Source: Anaerolineaceae bacterium
GTDB taxonomy: Bacteria; Chloroflexota; Anaerolineae; Anaerolineales; Anaerolineaceae
Direction: 5' to 3'
Assembly: GCA_016841365.1 (NCBI GenBank)
Contig: JAENZI010000012.1
Location: 1 to 64,000, forward strand
Length of the DNA stretch: 64,000 bases
Within the stretch, counting starts at the first letter, position 1, and every line of letters begins with the position of its first letter. Positions 18,176 through 27,226 of the stretch are shown here, piece after piece. Position numbers and translations under genes: made by a program. The notes beneath the pieces were generated by a model that did not search any database, was not told the DNA's origin, and saw only the letters and a program-made list of their open reading frames with translations.

Positions 18176-18766
18176 ATGGCGGTTTTAGCCAATTTATTAA
18201 GTAGAAACCCTGAAAGGGCTGTGGAAATGCGAAAATACGCTGATGATTATGAGATAGAAATTACTGAGGATGCAAAAGGGCGTGAAAAGAAGGTCGCTGT
18301 ATACCGGGGCGTCTATTATGAAATTGCCGCTGACGAAAAGCAGATCAAAACGTTTAGGCTTCTGAGCATTTTACTTACCCTCGTGACCGCCGCCCTGCAT
18401 ATTGCCGGGGGGTTTGTGGCGAACCAGGGAATGTATCAATTTTATGTCGCTCTGCCCTATGTGATAGCGTTTTTACCCTTATATTTCCTTGCTGCAGGCG
18501 TATTTCGCCTGCCAAACCAAAAACGGTTGCTGCGCAGGGATGAACATGGTCTTTCATTCGAGCGCATGAAGAAAGCCAGTATTTCATTGCTGGTTTTATT
18601 GCTGGTGGGGGTTTTGGGCGAAATCGTCTTCCTGATTTTCTTCGCGGCAGGGGATTATTCGCGGGAGATCATCTATCTCTTTTTGGAGATTTTTGCTGCA
18701 CTTTGCGTTTATGTTATTTTCTGGCAGCAAAAGCGTATGGGGATTGCGCTGACCAGCGCAGAATGA
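18176..18766 (+). CDS. Four-helix membrane protein of unknown function
   Basis: No family recognised. After about 60 hydrophilic residues (an acidic/basic segment DDYEIEITEDAKGREKK) come four predicted helices near residues 63-85, 92-112, 140-160 and 165-185. The start is uncertain: ATG at 18176 has no ribosome site; ATG at 18227 (MRKYADDYE) has GAAAGGG upstream at about nine bases and would give 179 residues. It sits between the orphan binding protein and the promoter of the first peptide importer, in its own transcription unit or as the end of the preceding one. Confidence 0.6.
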   Translation: MAVLANLLSRNPERAVEMRKYADDYEIEITEDAKGREKKVAVYRGVYYEIAADEKQIKTFRLLSILLTLVTAALHIAGGFVANQGMYQFYVALPYVIAFLPLYFLAAGVFRLPNQKRLLRRDEHGLSFERMKKASISLLVLLLVGVLGEIVFLIFFAAGDYSREIIYLFLEIFAALCVYVIFWQQKRMGIALTSAE

Positions 18767-18835
18767 TACCTTTTTAAATGAGCCAAAGATATAGTACTCT
18801 GGTATGGATTCGGGCTTCCGCCCCCTGTCCTTACC

Positions 18836-18864
18836 TTGACTTTTATCCGCTTTTACAATAGAAT
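18836..18864 (+). promoter_or_regulatory. Promoter of the first peptide importer operon
   Basis: TTGACT (18836-18841), a 17-bp spacer and TAGAAT (18859-18864): a near-consensus housekeeping promoter 50 bases before the binding-protein start at 18914. It rules out a start for that gene at 18836. Confidence 0.8.
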
Positions 18865-18913
18865 GTCACCCGTGTGTTTTTTCAAAATTCTTATCAGACT
18901 AGGAGAAAAGATT

Positions 18914-21460
18914 ATGTTTAGATTCAAGAAAATCGTTTCTGTCCTAATCGTAGGCATTATGTTTGCCGGCTTGCTGGCCGCCTGCGCGACAGAAACCCCC
19001 GTAGTCACACCAGAACCGACTGAAGAAGTCGTAGCTACGGAGGAACCCACCGAAGAAGCAACAGAAGAAGCAACTGAAGTGGTCGAACCCACCGAAACAG
19101 AAGTTGTCTTTGAAGAGCAGCCTTTCGGCGAGGATTTGCCAACGGAACCGACCATTGACACACCATTGGTCGTTGCCTACAACGCATTCTCACAGAAATT
19201 CAGCCCCTTCTTCTCAGACACTGCATATGACGCAGATGTTGCTGGTATGACGCAGATTGCACTCCTCACGACCGATCGTGTTGGCGGTATTGTCCACAAT
19301 GCGATTGAGGGTGAAACTGTTGAATACAATGGAACGCCTTATCTTTATAAGGGCCCTGCCAACACCAGTGTGAAATACGACGAAGCTACCGACACCACCA
19401 AGTACACCGCACAATTGCGCGTTGGCATGAAGTTCTCTGACGGCACCCCCGTCACCGCTGACGACATCATCTTCACGTATTACACCTTCCTTGATCCGTC
19501 CTATGTTGGTTCAACCACCCTGTCATCCTATGACATCGTTGGTCTGAAAGATTACCAAACACAGACGACCACCGAAGTCTATGACAAATACGATGCGATG
19601 TTCGAGGCTATTTACGAAGCTGGTCCAGATGCCGAACCCGGCGATTGGACACAAGAACAGCAAGACGATCTCTGGACACGGATGGACGCTGAAGTCCTTT
19701 ACGAAGCTCAGAAGATTGTTGACTACGTCGATGTGAATTACCGTGATGCTTATTCAGAAGCCTACATTGGCTACCTCCCCGAGGAAGTTGCCGAAAATGA
19801 AGGCTTGCAGGTTGTTTTAGGTATGGCCCTCTGGGGTTTCGGTGAAGTCGGCGAAGACGGCACCTTTGCAGCTCCTTCCGGCGCGACCTGGGACCTGGTC
19901 GAAGCATTCCCAACCGTTGAAGATTACGCGAACGAAATCGTTGCAGCCTATGAAGGCGATCTCCGCACCGCTTTCCCATACGAATCAGCTGACGGCGCCG
20001 ATGTGGTTGCCAATGTGAAATCTGGCTTCATCGGCTACTGGGGTCCATTAGATGAATCAATGGGCGGCGAGGGTGTTCCCAACATTGCTGGTATCAAGAA
20101 GCTTGATGACTACACCGTCGAAGTTACCGTCAATGGTTACTCCGCACCTGCGGTTTACTCCATCCTTGGTATTCAGGTTACACCCCTGCACTACTACGGT
20201 GACGTAGATAAATATGATTACGAAAACAATATGTTCGGCTTTGACTTTGGCGATCTTTCCAAACAGGAAAGCCTGACCGCGACCCCCATGGGCGCTGGTG
20301 CATACAAGTTCGTTGCGTATGACAATAAAGTCGTTTTCTTTGAAGCCAACGAGTATTACTATCGCGGCTGCCCCAAGATTGCGGAAATTCAATTCCGTGA
20401 AACCGCCTCAGCTGAGGTTCCCTCCGCTGTTGCGACTGGTGAAGCTGACGCTGGTGAAATGACCTACTCCGGTGAACGATACGCTGAGGTCAAATCCTAC
20501 AACGCCAATGGCGAAATGACCGGTGATGTGATCACCTCAAGTATGGTTGACAACCTTGGTTATGGTTATGCCGGCATCAATGCTGCTACCGTCAACGTTG
20601 CTGGTGAACCTGGCTCCGATGCCTCCAAGAACCTGCGTAAGGGTCTTGCGACCATCCTGGCAGTCCATCGTGACCTGGCTATTGACAGCTACTACGGTGA
20701 AGGCGCTTCCGTCATCAACTACCCGATTTCCAACACATCTTGGGCTGCACCTCAGCCAACCGACGACGGCTACCAGATTGCATTCTCCGTTGATGTAAAT
20801 GGCGATCCGATCTACGCTGCCGACATGGCTCTGGAAGACAAGATTGCTGCTGCTGAAGCTGCGGCATTGGGCTTCTTCGAGGCTGCTGGCTACACCGTTG
20901 AAAATGGTGTTGTTACCGCTGCTCCTGAGGGCGCGAAACTTGACTACGAAGTTATCGTTCCTGCTGACGGCGTTGGTGACCACCCTGCGTTCGCTATCCT
21001 GACCAATGCTCAGGCCTCCCTGGCCAAGATTGGTATGGAACTCAAGATCAATGACCCCGCTGACAGCAACATCCTCTGGGACGCGCTGGATGCTGGGACA
21101 CAAGAACTCTGGACCGCTGCCTGGGGCACAACCATTGACCCCGACATGTACCAGGTTTATCACAGCTCCGGCGTTCCTGGTGCGGGTGGCTCAGATTCGA
21201 ACCACTACCACATTCAGGACGAAGAACTGGATCAGTTGATTGTTGACGCCCGCCTGAGTGATGATCAGAGCTATCGTAAAGCAATTTACAAACAGGCTCT
21301 TGACGTCATCATTGACTGGGCAGTCGAAATCCCGACCTATCAGCGTCTGAATGTTATTATCTTCAGCACTGAGCGTCTCAATGTCGATACCCTCACCCCT
21401 GATATCACAACCTTCTGGGGCTGGTTGAATGACGTTGAACTGTTGGAAATGAATCAGTAA
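18914..21460 (+). CDS. Peptide ABC transporter binding lipoprotein (family 5) with internal insertion
   Basis: Captures peptides or similar solutes outside the cell for the OppBCDF-like complex encoded next. The signal peptide ends in LLAAC and is followed by a long Thr/Glu linker (EEPTEEATEEATE). FSDGTPVTADDI marks the N-terminal lobe, GAGAYKF the hinge region and NLRKGLATILAVHRD the C-terminal lobe: canonical order. At 848 residues it is about 250 longer than usual. Most of the excess is an acidic, helix-rich insertion at about residues 205-385, before NIAGIKKLDDYTVEV. The start at 18914 follows AGGAGA at seven to eight bases. Confidence 0.88.
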   Translation: MFRFKKIVSVLIVGIMFAGLLAACATETPVVTPEPTEEVVATEEPTEEATEEATEVVEPTETEVVFEEQPFGEDLPTEPTIDTPLVVAYNAFSQKFSPFFSDTAYDADVAGMTQIALLTTDRVGGIVHNAIEGETVEYNGTPYLYKGPANTSVKYDEATDTTKYTAQLRVGMKFSDGTPVTADDIIFTYYTFLDPSYVGSTTLSSYDIVGLKDYQTQTTTEVYDKYDAMFEAIYEAGPDAEPGDWTQEQQDDLWTRMDAEVLYEAQKIVDYVDVNYRDAYSEAYIGYLPEEVAENEGLQVVLGMALWGFGEVGEDGTFAAPSGATWDLVEAFPTVEDYANEIVAAYEGDLRTAFPYESADGADVVANVKSGFIGYWGPLDESMGGEGVPNIAGIKKLDDYTVEVTVNGYSAPAVYSILGIQVTPLHYYGDVDKYDYENNMFGFDFGDLSKQESLTATPMGAGAYKFVAYDNKVVFFEANEYYYRGCPKIAEIQFRETASAEVPSAVATGEADAGEMTYSGERYAEVKSYNANGEMTGDVITSSMVDNLGYGYAGINAATVNVAGEPGSDASKNLRKGLATILAVHRDLAIDSYYGEGASVINYPISNTSWAAPQPTDDGYQIAFSVDVNGDPIYAADMALEDKIAAAEAAALGFFEAAGYTVENGVVTAAPEGAKLDYEVIVPADGVGDHPAFAILTNAQASLAKIGMELKINDPADSNILWDALDAGTQELWTAAWGTTIDPDMYQVYHSSGVPGAGGSDSNHYHIQDEELDQLIVDARLSDDQSYRKAIYKQALDVIIDWAVEIPTYQRLNVIIFSTERLNVDTLTPDITTFWGWLNDVELLEMNQ

Positions 21461-21486
21461 TTGAACTGATGCATTAACGAAGTCAT

Positions 21487-21520
21487 CATGAGCCCACCTT
21501 TGGGTGGGCTCATGCTTTTA
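21487..21520 (+). terminator. Intercistronic hairpin after the first binding-protein gene
   Basis: CATGAGCCCACC (21487-21498) and GGTGGGCTCATG (21503-21514) form a perfect 12-bp stem with a 4-base loop and a short CTTTTA tail. It lies 27 bases after the binding-protein stop and before the permeases, so it probably acts as a partial terminator or 3' stabiliser that leaves the binding protein in excess. Confidence 0.7.
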
Positions 21521-21575
21521 TCATCTGATTTCAAGATGATTAAAAAATTATATTTGTATAGAATTAGGGAACGAT

Positions 21576-22565
21576 ATGAAAAATTTTATTATCAGGAGAG
21601 TCCTGCTCGGCATATTTATCGCCTTTTTTGGCGCGCTGGTCGTGTATTCCGTGATACGTTCACTTCCCTCCTCATATGTCGAGACGATTGCAAGGCAACG
21701 CGCTGCTAATCCTCTTAGCACGAAGACATATCAGGAATGGTTGGCTCAGCTGAATAGCGTCTATCACCTTGATGTTGGTATTATTCCAGGCTATTTTGGT
21801 TGGCTGGGGAATGCGGTCAGAGGAGATTTTGGAGAATCCTGGCATTATGGCATCCCCGTGACAGAAAGATTTAACCAGGTTGTCTGGTATTCCGTCATTA
21901 TCAATATCATTACTTTTGTGGTCCAGATGGTGATTGCGATTCCTCTCGGGATTTTAGCGGCGAGGAAGCAATACAGCAGGACAGATTACGCCATCACGGT
22001 CTTTGCCTTAATGGGTATATCGTTGCCGACATTTTTCCTGGCAACCATCCTAAAATATGTGTTTTCGATCAACCTGGGGTGGTTCCCATTATACGGTTTA
22101 ACGGGACGATTTCACACGTCGATGACCCCATTCCAGCAGATGGCGGATATGGCTTATCACATGGTGTTGCCCATCATCACGCTGATGATGCTTTCGATCG
22201 GCGGCCTGATGCGTTATACACGTACCAATATGCTCGAGGTGCTTAACTCGGATTACATCCGAACGGCACGGGCGAAGGGCCTTTCTGAAGAGGTCGTGAT
22301 CAACAAACATGCCTTCAGGAACACCATGATCCCATTGGTATCTTACCTGAGCTACTTATTGCCAGCCATGTTTGGCGGTGCATTGATCACGGAAACGCTG
22401 TACCAGATCCCGGGGATTGGTTTTGTGGCTTATGAAGCAATGACCCGCGGCGACATTCCATTTGCGATGTTTTATACAACGTTTCTCATCATCCTGACGC
22501 AGGTCAGCCTGATCGTGGCTGACATCATGTATGCTGTCGTAGACCCGCGCGTACGGGTGAACTGA
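21576..22565 (+). CDS. Peptide ABC transporter permease, OppB-like
   Basis: Inner-membrane channel subunit of 329 residues with six predicted helices. TARAKGLSEEVVINKHAFRN near residue 230 is the EAA loop that docks on the ATPases. An N-terminal helix and the long first outside loop (SSYVETIARQRAAN onward) match the OppB/DppB group. It stands 10 bases before the OppC-like gene and is preceded by the binding-protein hairpin. The ribosome site is weak (GGGAACG). Confidence 0.92.
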   Translation: MKNFIIRRVLLGIFIAFFGALVVYSVIRSLPSSYVETIARQRAANPLSTKTYQEWLAQLNSVYHLDVGIIPGYFGWLGNAVRGDFGESWHYGIPVTERFNQVVWYSVIINIITFVVQMVIAIPLGILAARKQYSRTDYAITVFALMGISLPTFFLATILKYVFSINLGWFPLYGLTGRFHTSMTPFQQMADMAYHMVLPIITLMMLSIGGLMRYTRTNMLEVLNSDYIRTARAKGLSEEVVINKHAFRNTMIPLVSYLSYLLPAMFGGALITETLYQIPGIGFVAYEAMTRGDIPFAMFYTTFLIILTQVSLIVADIMYAVVDPRVRVN

Positions 22566-22575
22566 GGTATTAAAT

Positions 22576-24330
22576 ATGTCTGAACATCAAGATCCTAATT
22601 TAGAACCAGAAGTAGAACTGATCGACAAGATTGAAGAAGAAATGCGGCTTGACGATGCCCGGCGTGTCAAGGTGCTTTCGCCCGGCATGCTTGTTTTCAA
22701 GCGCTTCATCCGTAACAAACTGGCTGTTGTCGGTTTGGGTATTTTATTCTTCATGTTTACCTTTTCTTTCCTGGGGCCGATTTTCTCGCCTTATGAACAA
22801 ACCCAGGTCTTTACCGGTTTGGGGAGCATGTCCAAGGATTATGCAGGGGCGATTTTTAATGAAGAATTGCGCTATACCGTTGCGGAAGAGGAATCCTTTA
22901 GTAACGCAGAACGCGCCCAATTCTTATTAGCCCTCGGAAAGGGTGAAGAAACTTTTTCTGTCGGTGACGATGTGTATTATTTCACAACTGAAAGTGAAGA
23001 CACATATCGGATCATGCAGCTTGACCCGGTGGCTGAAGAGCTTTTAGGCCGTATCAATCCAATCAACGGTGGGTCATTACCCGATGGCTTTGTGGAAGCT
23101 TATGAAACTGCTTCTGACAACGACCAGGCCAGCTTTGAATTTGATGGCACGATGTACCGAATTACCCAGAATCGCAAAGCTTTTCAGATTTCGACCGAAC
23201 ACGATGTAGCCTTAGCATCATTGACAATTTATGATGCATACAATCAGGAAGATACCGAAGAAGTCAATGCCTATCCGTTTATGCTTGCCAGTGAACGGGC
23301 GATCGCTGAACAGGATACAGAATTTACTGTAGGTGATAAAGAATATGCGGTCGATTACCAGGAAGGACGTGCGACGATTCTGAGCGGTGATGATCAGCCG
23401 TACGCTGAAGTATCGAATATCATCGTGAATCCGCTGGACCAGAACGAATTCCTGACGGTTGAATACAAAAACGCCATCCGAGATGCGGTCATTGATCGAG
23501 AAGATGAAGTTGATTTTACCCATGAAAACGGTGAAACCATCACTTACACGATTTCTCGCATCAATCAAAACTATTACATTAAGCGTGAAACACCGACCAC
23601 GTTAATTCGCCAGTATGAAGCGCCTTCTGCAGATCACCCATTAGGGTTGGATAACAACGGTATGGACGTCATGACCCGCCTGATGTATGGTGGACGGGTT
23701 TCACTGTTGGTTGGTTTTGTGGTTGTGATCATTGAGGTTGTGCTTGGCGTCATTATCGGCGGTATCGCTGGTTATTTTGGCGGTGCAGTCGATACAGCCC
23801 TCATGCGTTTTGTGGACCTCTTTAACAGCATCCCGTTCTACCCGATCGTGATCATTTTTGGTTCCGTGATGGATACGCTGGAAGTGGAACCCATGACACG
23901 TATTTTCTTGTTGATGGCGATCCTGGGTATCCTTGGTTGGACGGGCGTAGCCCGTGTGGTACGCGGTCAGATCCTATCTCTGAGAGAGCAGGACTTCATG
24001 GTCGCGGCAGAGGCAACCGGCATCCGCACCAGCCGCCGGATCTTCCGGCATCTTGTGCCGAATGTGATGCCGCTGTTGATCGTGCAGGCAACCGCAGGCT
24101 TGGGCGGGATCATCATCTCCGAAGCCACGTTGGGTTTCTTGGGCCTGGGTGTAAAATACCCCCTGGCCTCATGGGGCAGTATTATCAATGTTTCTTCAGA
24201 TGCTTACGTGATGACAAACTTCTGGTTCATGTGGATCCCCGCTGGTTTGTTGATCCTGTTGACGGTGCTTGGCTTCAATTTTGTTGGCGACGGCCTTCGG
24301 GACGCATTTGACCCGAAGATGAAAAGGTAG
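22576..24330 (+). CDS. Peptide ABC transporter permease, OppC-like, with four-repeat extracytoplasmic insertion
   Basis: Partner of the OppB-like subunit. OppC proteins have about 300 residues; this has 584. Helix 1 (about 49-69) is followed by an acidic region to about residue 350, after which DHPLGLDNNGMDVMTR and the remaining helices are canonical, with the EAA loop AAEATGIRTSRRIFRH near 475. The insertion appears to hold four imperfect repeats beginning at F116, F172, F235 and Y297, each reading aromatic-x2-3-A, acidic stretch, F-x3-G/E, Y, and ending in Y/F-x-I. By topology it lies outside the membrane and could contact the binding protein or the substrate. Confidence 0.88.
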   Translation: MSEHQDPNLEPEVELIDKIEEEMRLDDARRVKVLSPGMLVFKRFIRNKLAVVGLGILFFMFTFSFLGPIFSPYEQTQVFTGLGSMSKDYAGAIFNEELRYTVAEEESFSNAERAQFLLALGKGEETFSVGDDVYYFTTESEDTYRIMQLDPVAEELLGRINPINGGSLPDGFVEAYETASDNDQASFEFDGTMYRITQNRKAFQISTEHDVALASLTIYDAYNQEDTEEVNAYPFMLASERAIAEQDTEFTVGDKEYAVDYQEGRATILSGDDQPYAEVSNIIVNPLDQNEFLTVEYKNAIRDAVIDREDEVDFTHENGETITYTISRINQNYYIKRETPTTLIRQYEAPSADHPLGLDNNGMDVMTRLMYGGRVSLLVGFVVVIIEVVLGVIIGGIAGYFGGAVDTALMRFVDLFNSIPFYPIVIIFGSVMDTLEVEPMTRIFLLMAILGILGWTGVARVVRGQILSLREQDFMVAAEATGIRTSRRIFRHLVPNVMPLLIVQATAGLGGIIISEATLGFLGLGVKYPLASWGSIINVSSDAYVMTNFWFMWIPAGLLILLTVLGFNFVGDGLRDAFDPKMKR

Positions 24331-24339
24331 GTTAGAAGT

Positions 24340-25527
24340 ATGGAAAAGAACACAAAAGCCTTAATGGATGAAATTGCGGAAATTACGCAAGCTAAAAGTG
24401 GCACCCATATCTCGCCGCGTGAATCGGCGAAGATCACGCGTGCCAACCGCAAAATCACCGATGCAATCGAAAAACGGCGTGATCGAAGGAATGTGCCGGA
24501 AAGCGAATATCTCACCACAATGAACGATCCTGATAATGTGGTTGAGTTTGATAATTTGCACACCTATTTCTTTACCGATATCGGCACGGTCAAAGCCGTT
24601 GATGGTGTATCATTTGAAATCCCAAAGGGGAAATCAGTCGGTGTTGTAGGGGAATCTGGCTGTGGCAAATCCGTGACCGCTTTATCGTTAATGCAGCTTG
24701 TGCAGCGTCCGCAGGGACAGATTATTGAAGGCGCAATCCGCTTTGATGATGGCGAAAAGGTTTACGATGTCTCGAAAACACCCACCCAGGTGATGGAAAC
24801 CATTCGCGGCGCAAAGATTTCGATGATCTTCCAGGAACCGATGACGAGCCTCAACCCGGTATTTCGAACTGGTGACCAGATTGACGAAGTTGTCAAGCTG
24901 CATAATCCGGAAATGACTGAAGAGGAAGTTAAGGCGCTGTCGCTCAAAATGATTGACATGGTAGGAATCGCTAATAACACAGGCGTCTACCAGATGTACC
25001 CGCATGAGCTTTCGGGCGGGATGCGGCAGCGTGTCATGATCGCGATGGCGCTGGCATGCAACCCCAAACTGATCATCGCTGATGAACCGACCACAGCCCT
25101 GGATGTGACCATCCAGGCGCAGATCCTCGATTTGCTCAGAAACCTGAAGGATAAGATCAACTCAAGCATCATGCTGATCACGCACGACCTGGGTGTGATC
25201 GCTGAAATGGCAGATTTTGTTGTGGTGATGTATGCCGGACGGATTGTTGAAAAGGGCACGGCTGAAGAAGTCTTCCACAATCCGCTGCATCCTTATACTG
25301 TGGGTTTGATGGCATCGAAACCAGTGGTCAACAAGGAAGTAGAAAAACTTTACACCATCCCCGGCAGTGTGCCAAACCCCGTCAACATGCCGGATTATTG
25401 TTACTTTAAAGATCGCTGTAACCGGCGCATGCCCGTGTGTGATGGCGTTTATCCCAAGGAAGTGTATGTGACACCCACCCATATGGTGACCTGTTATCAC
25501 TACATCGATGAACAAGCAGAGGAATAA
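24340..25527 (+). CDS. Peptide ABC transporter ATPase, OppD-like
   Basis: Drives transport by ATP hydrolysis. Walker A GESGCGKSV, Q-loop FQEPMTSLNP, signature LSGGMRQRV, Walker B IIADEPTTALD and the switch histidine in LITHDLG are all present. The C-terminal oligopeptide domain (NPLHPYTVGLM) ends with a cysteine cluster (CYFKDRCNRR ... CDG ... TCYHY) of the kind reported to hold a 4Fe-4S cluster in homologues. About 65 charged N-terminal residues precede the usual start; they have no counterpart in the second operon's ATPase. Length 395. Confidence 0.93.
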   Translation: MEKNTKALMDEIAEITQAKSGTHISPRESAKITRANRKITDAIEKRRDRRNVPESEYLTTMNDPDNVVEFDNLHTYFFTDIGTVKAVDGVSFEIPKGKSVGVVGESGCGKSVTALSLMQLVQRPQGQIIEGAIRFDDGEKVYDVSKTPTQVMETIRGAKISMIFQEPMTSLNPVFRTGDQIDEVVKLHNPEMTEEEVKALSLKMIDMVGIANNTGVYQMYPHELSGGMRQRVMIAMALACNPKLIIADEPTTALDVTIQAQILDLLRNLKDKINSSIMLITHDLGVIAEMADFVVVMYAGRIVEKGTAEEVFHNPLHPYTVGLMASKPVVNKEVEKLYTIPGSVPNPVNMPDYCYFKDRCNRRMPVCDGVYPKEVYVTPTHMVTCYHYIDEQAEE

Positions 25528-25528
25528 G

Positions 25529-26536
25529 ATGGAAGAAAAGAACAACGGCAAAAACACGCTTGAGCATAAGAAAGAAGATATTATCGAGGTAAACGACCTC
25601 AAACAATATTTCCCAATCAAGGCTGGCTTATTGCAGCGCGTGGTTGGTCATGTGAAGGCAGTGGACGGCATCAGCTTTAAGATCAAACGCGGCACCACAA
25701 TGGGCCTGGTGGGCGAATCAGGTTGCGGTAAGACGACGGTTGGCAAGACAATTCTACGTTTGAATGAAAAAACAAGTGGTGAAGTTTTATTTAATGGTAT
25801 TGATATTTTTGATCTTGATCGTGAAGAACTGCGTCGAATGCGCCCAAAAATGCAGATCATCTTCCAGGATCCTTATTCGAGCCTTTCTCCGCGCTTGCCT
25901 GTGAGTGAGATCATTGGTGAAGCGGTCAGAGAGCACGGCCTTTCTCCTGAAGAGGGGCATGATGCTTACATTGATCACATTATGGAGATTTGCGGTTTGC
26001 AGCCCTACCATAAGGACCGCTATCCCCACGAATTTTCGGGCGGCCAACGGCAGCGCATTTGCATTGCCAGGGCATTAGCCTTGCTCCCCGAGTTTATTGT
26101 ATGTGATGAGCCTGTTTCTGCGCTGGATGTGTCCATCCAGGCACAGATCATCAATCTGCTCAAAGAACTGCAGGATGATTTTGAATTGACCTATTTGTTT
26201 ATCTCGCACGACCTTTCGGTGGTGGAGCATATTTCAGACGAGGTTGGCGTGATGTATCTGGGTGATCTGGTTGAGGTCGGCAGCAAGAAGCAAATTTTCC
26301 GCAATCCGCTGCACCCCTACACCAAAGCGCTATTAAGTGCTGCGCCAGTTCCTGACCCGACAGCGGAGAAGGAACGGATCATCCTTGAGGGCAGTATCCC
26401 TTCACCGGCGAACCCGCCTTCCGGGTGCAAATTCCACACACGTTGCTGGAAGCGCATGGATATCTGTGACAAAGTTGTTCCTGAAGTCAGAGAGGTTGAA
26501 CCAGGCCATACAGTTGCCTGCCATTTATACGATTAA
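25529..26536 (+). CDS. Peptide ABC transporter ATPase, OppF-like
   Basis: Second ATPase of the first importer. Walker A GESGCGKTTVGKT, Q-loop FQDPYSSLSPR, signature FSGGQRQRI, Walker B FIVCDEPVSALD and LFISHDLSVV. The C-terminal end again has the peptide-importer cysteines (GCKFHTRCWKRMDIC). I start at 25529, one base after the OppD stop, with AGAGGA at seven bases upstream; an ATG at 25508 would overlap the OppD end without a ribosome site. Length 335 residues. Confidence 0.93.
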   Translation: MEEKNNGKNTLEHKKEDIIEVNDLKQYFPIKAGLLQRVVGHVKAVDGISFKIKRGTTMGLVGESGCGKTTVGKTILRLNEKTSGEVLFNGIDIFDLDREELRRMRPKMQIIFQDPYSSLSPRLPVSEIIGEAVREHGLSPEEGHDAYIDHIMEICGLQPYHKDRYPHEFSGGQRQRICIARALALLPEFIVCDEPVSALDVSIQAQIINLLKELQDDFELTYLFISHDLSVVEHISDEVGVMYLGDLVEVGSKKQIFRNPLHPYTKALLSAAPVPDPTAEKERIILEGSIPSPANPPSGCKFHTRCWKRMDICDKVVPEVREVEPGHTVACHLYD

Positions 26537-26549
26537 AGGTTGAAAAATA

Positions 26550-26822
26550 ATGACTCCGAATCCTAAAGAATATGACGATGATGACGGCCGCGTGATCTGC
26601 GATATGGATGTGGAAGGCATGCCCTGGCATGACCGCCGCGTTCGACGTGAAAAGCGTGCTGAGCGCAAGATGAATAGTACACCACCAGGTGGGGGACTGA
26701 CTAAATCGGAAGCACGGCGTTTTACATGGTATGCAGTGCTCGCCGGGTTGACGATTGTGCTGGTGTTTGCCGTGGTCTGGATTTTATTCACACTCTTTGC
26801 AACACAGGTATGGTTTCGGTAG
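26550..26822 (+). CDS. Small C-tail membrane protein at the end of the first importer operon
   Basis: Unknown function. Ninety residues: an acidic start (EYDDDDG), a basic middle (DRRVRREKRAERK) and one membrane helix near residues 62-84 (YAVLAGLTIVLVFAVVWI). It starts 14 bases after the OppF stop and is followed by the operon terminator, so it is co-transcribed with the importer. The second importer ends in a protein of the same length at the same place, which suggests an accessory subunit, though the two sequences are not clearly related. Confidence 0.65.
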   Translation: MTPNPKEYDDDDGRVICDMDVEGMPWHDRRVRREKRAERKMNSTPPGGGLTKSEARRFTWYAVLAGLTIVLVFAVVWILFTLFATQVWFR

Positions 26823-26847
26823 TCAGATAAATTATGTTGATCTGAAG

Positions 26848-26880
26848 GGCTATCTCAAAGTTGAGATAGCCTTTTTTATT
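26848..26880 (+). terminator. Terminator of the first peptide importer operon
   Basis: GGCTATCTCA (26848-26857) and TGAGATAGCC (26862-26871) form a perfect 10-bp stem followed by TTTTTTATTT. Confidence 0.9.
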
Positions 26881-27226
26881 TAACAAGTGGGAAATATACC
26901 TTTTATGTAGAATAACCAAAAGCAGGATTAATGAGAATTGCATATTGTTCTTGCTGTGAATTAAAAGAATCTGATAATCGTTTTTGAGTTGACAGCCAAT
27001 TCTTGACGGGGAATTGGATGTATGCTATATTTTTGATTAGACATTTCTAATATCTGGTATTATTAATATAACCTTATTCACGATCGCAAATCAATTAATC
27101 TTCTGCACGAGAAATCAATTGATAAGGAGGTGGTGAATCCTCATTTATTACCCCAAAATACATCCCCAATAGTTGTTTCGTTCCACTAGTTTCATGACAA
27201 ATAATATTTGTTATGGAGGAGAAAAT
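26881..27226 (+). promoter_or_regulatory. Promoter region of the second peptide importer
   Basis: TTGACG (27003-27008), a 17-bp spacer and TATATT (27026-27031), preceded by TGC, form an extended -10 promoter. About 190 nt of leader follow. The leader holds AAGGAGGTGG at 27124-27133 with no gene directly behind it, and the real ribosome site GGAGGA at 27215. The rest of the stretch is AT-rich and shows no gene. Confidence 0.75.

Noticed and set aside
18836-18913. Upstream start for the first importer's binding protein
   Set aside because: The TTG start would lie in the promoter -35 and would place 26 residues before the signal peptide.
20537-21163. 208-residue minus-strand open frame inside the first binding-protein gene
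   Set aside because: Antisense to a well-supported lipoprotein gene; no features of its own.
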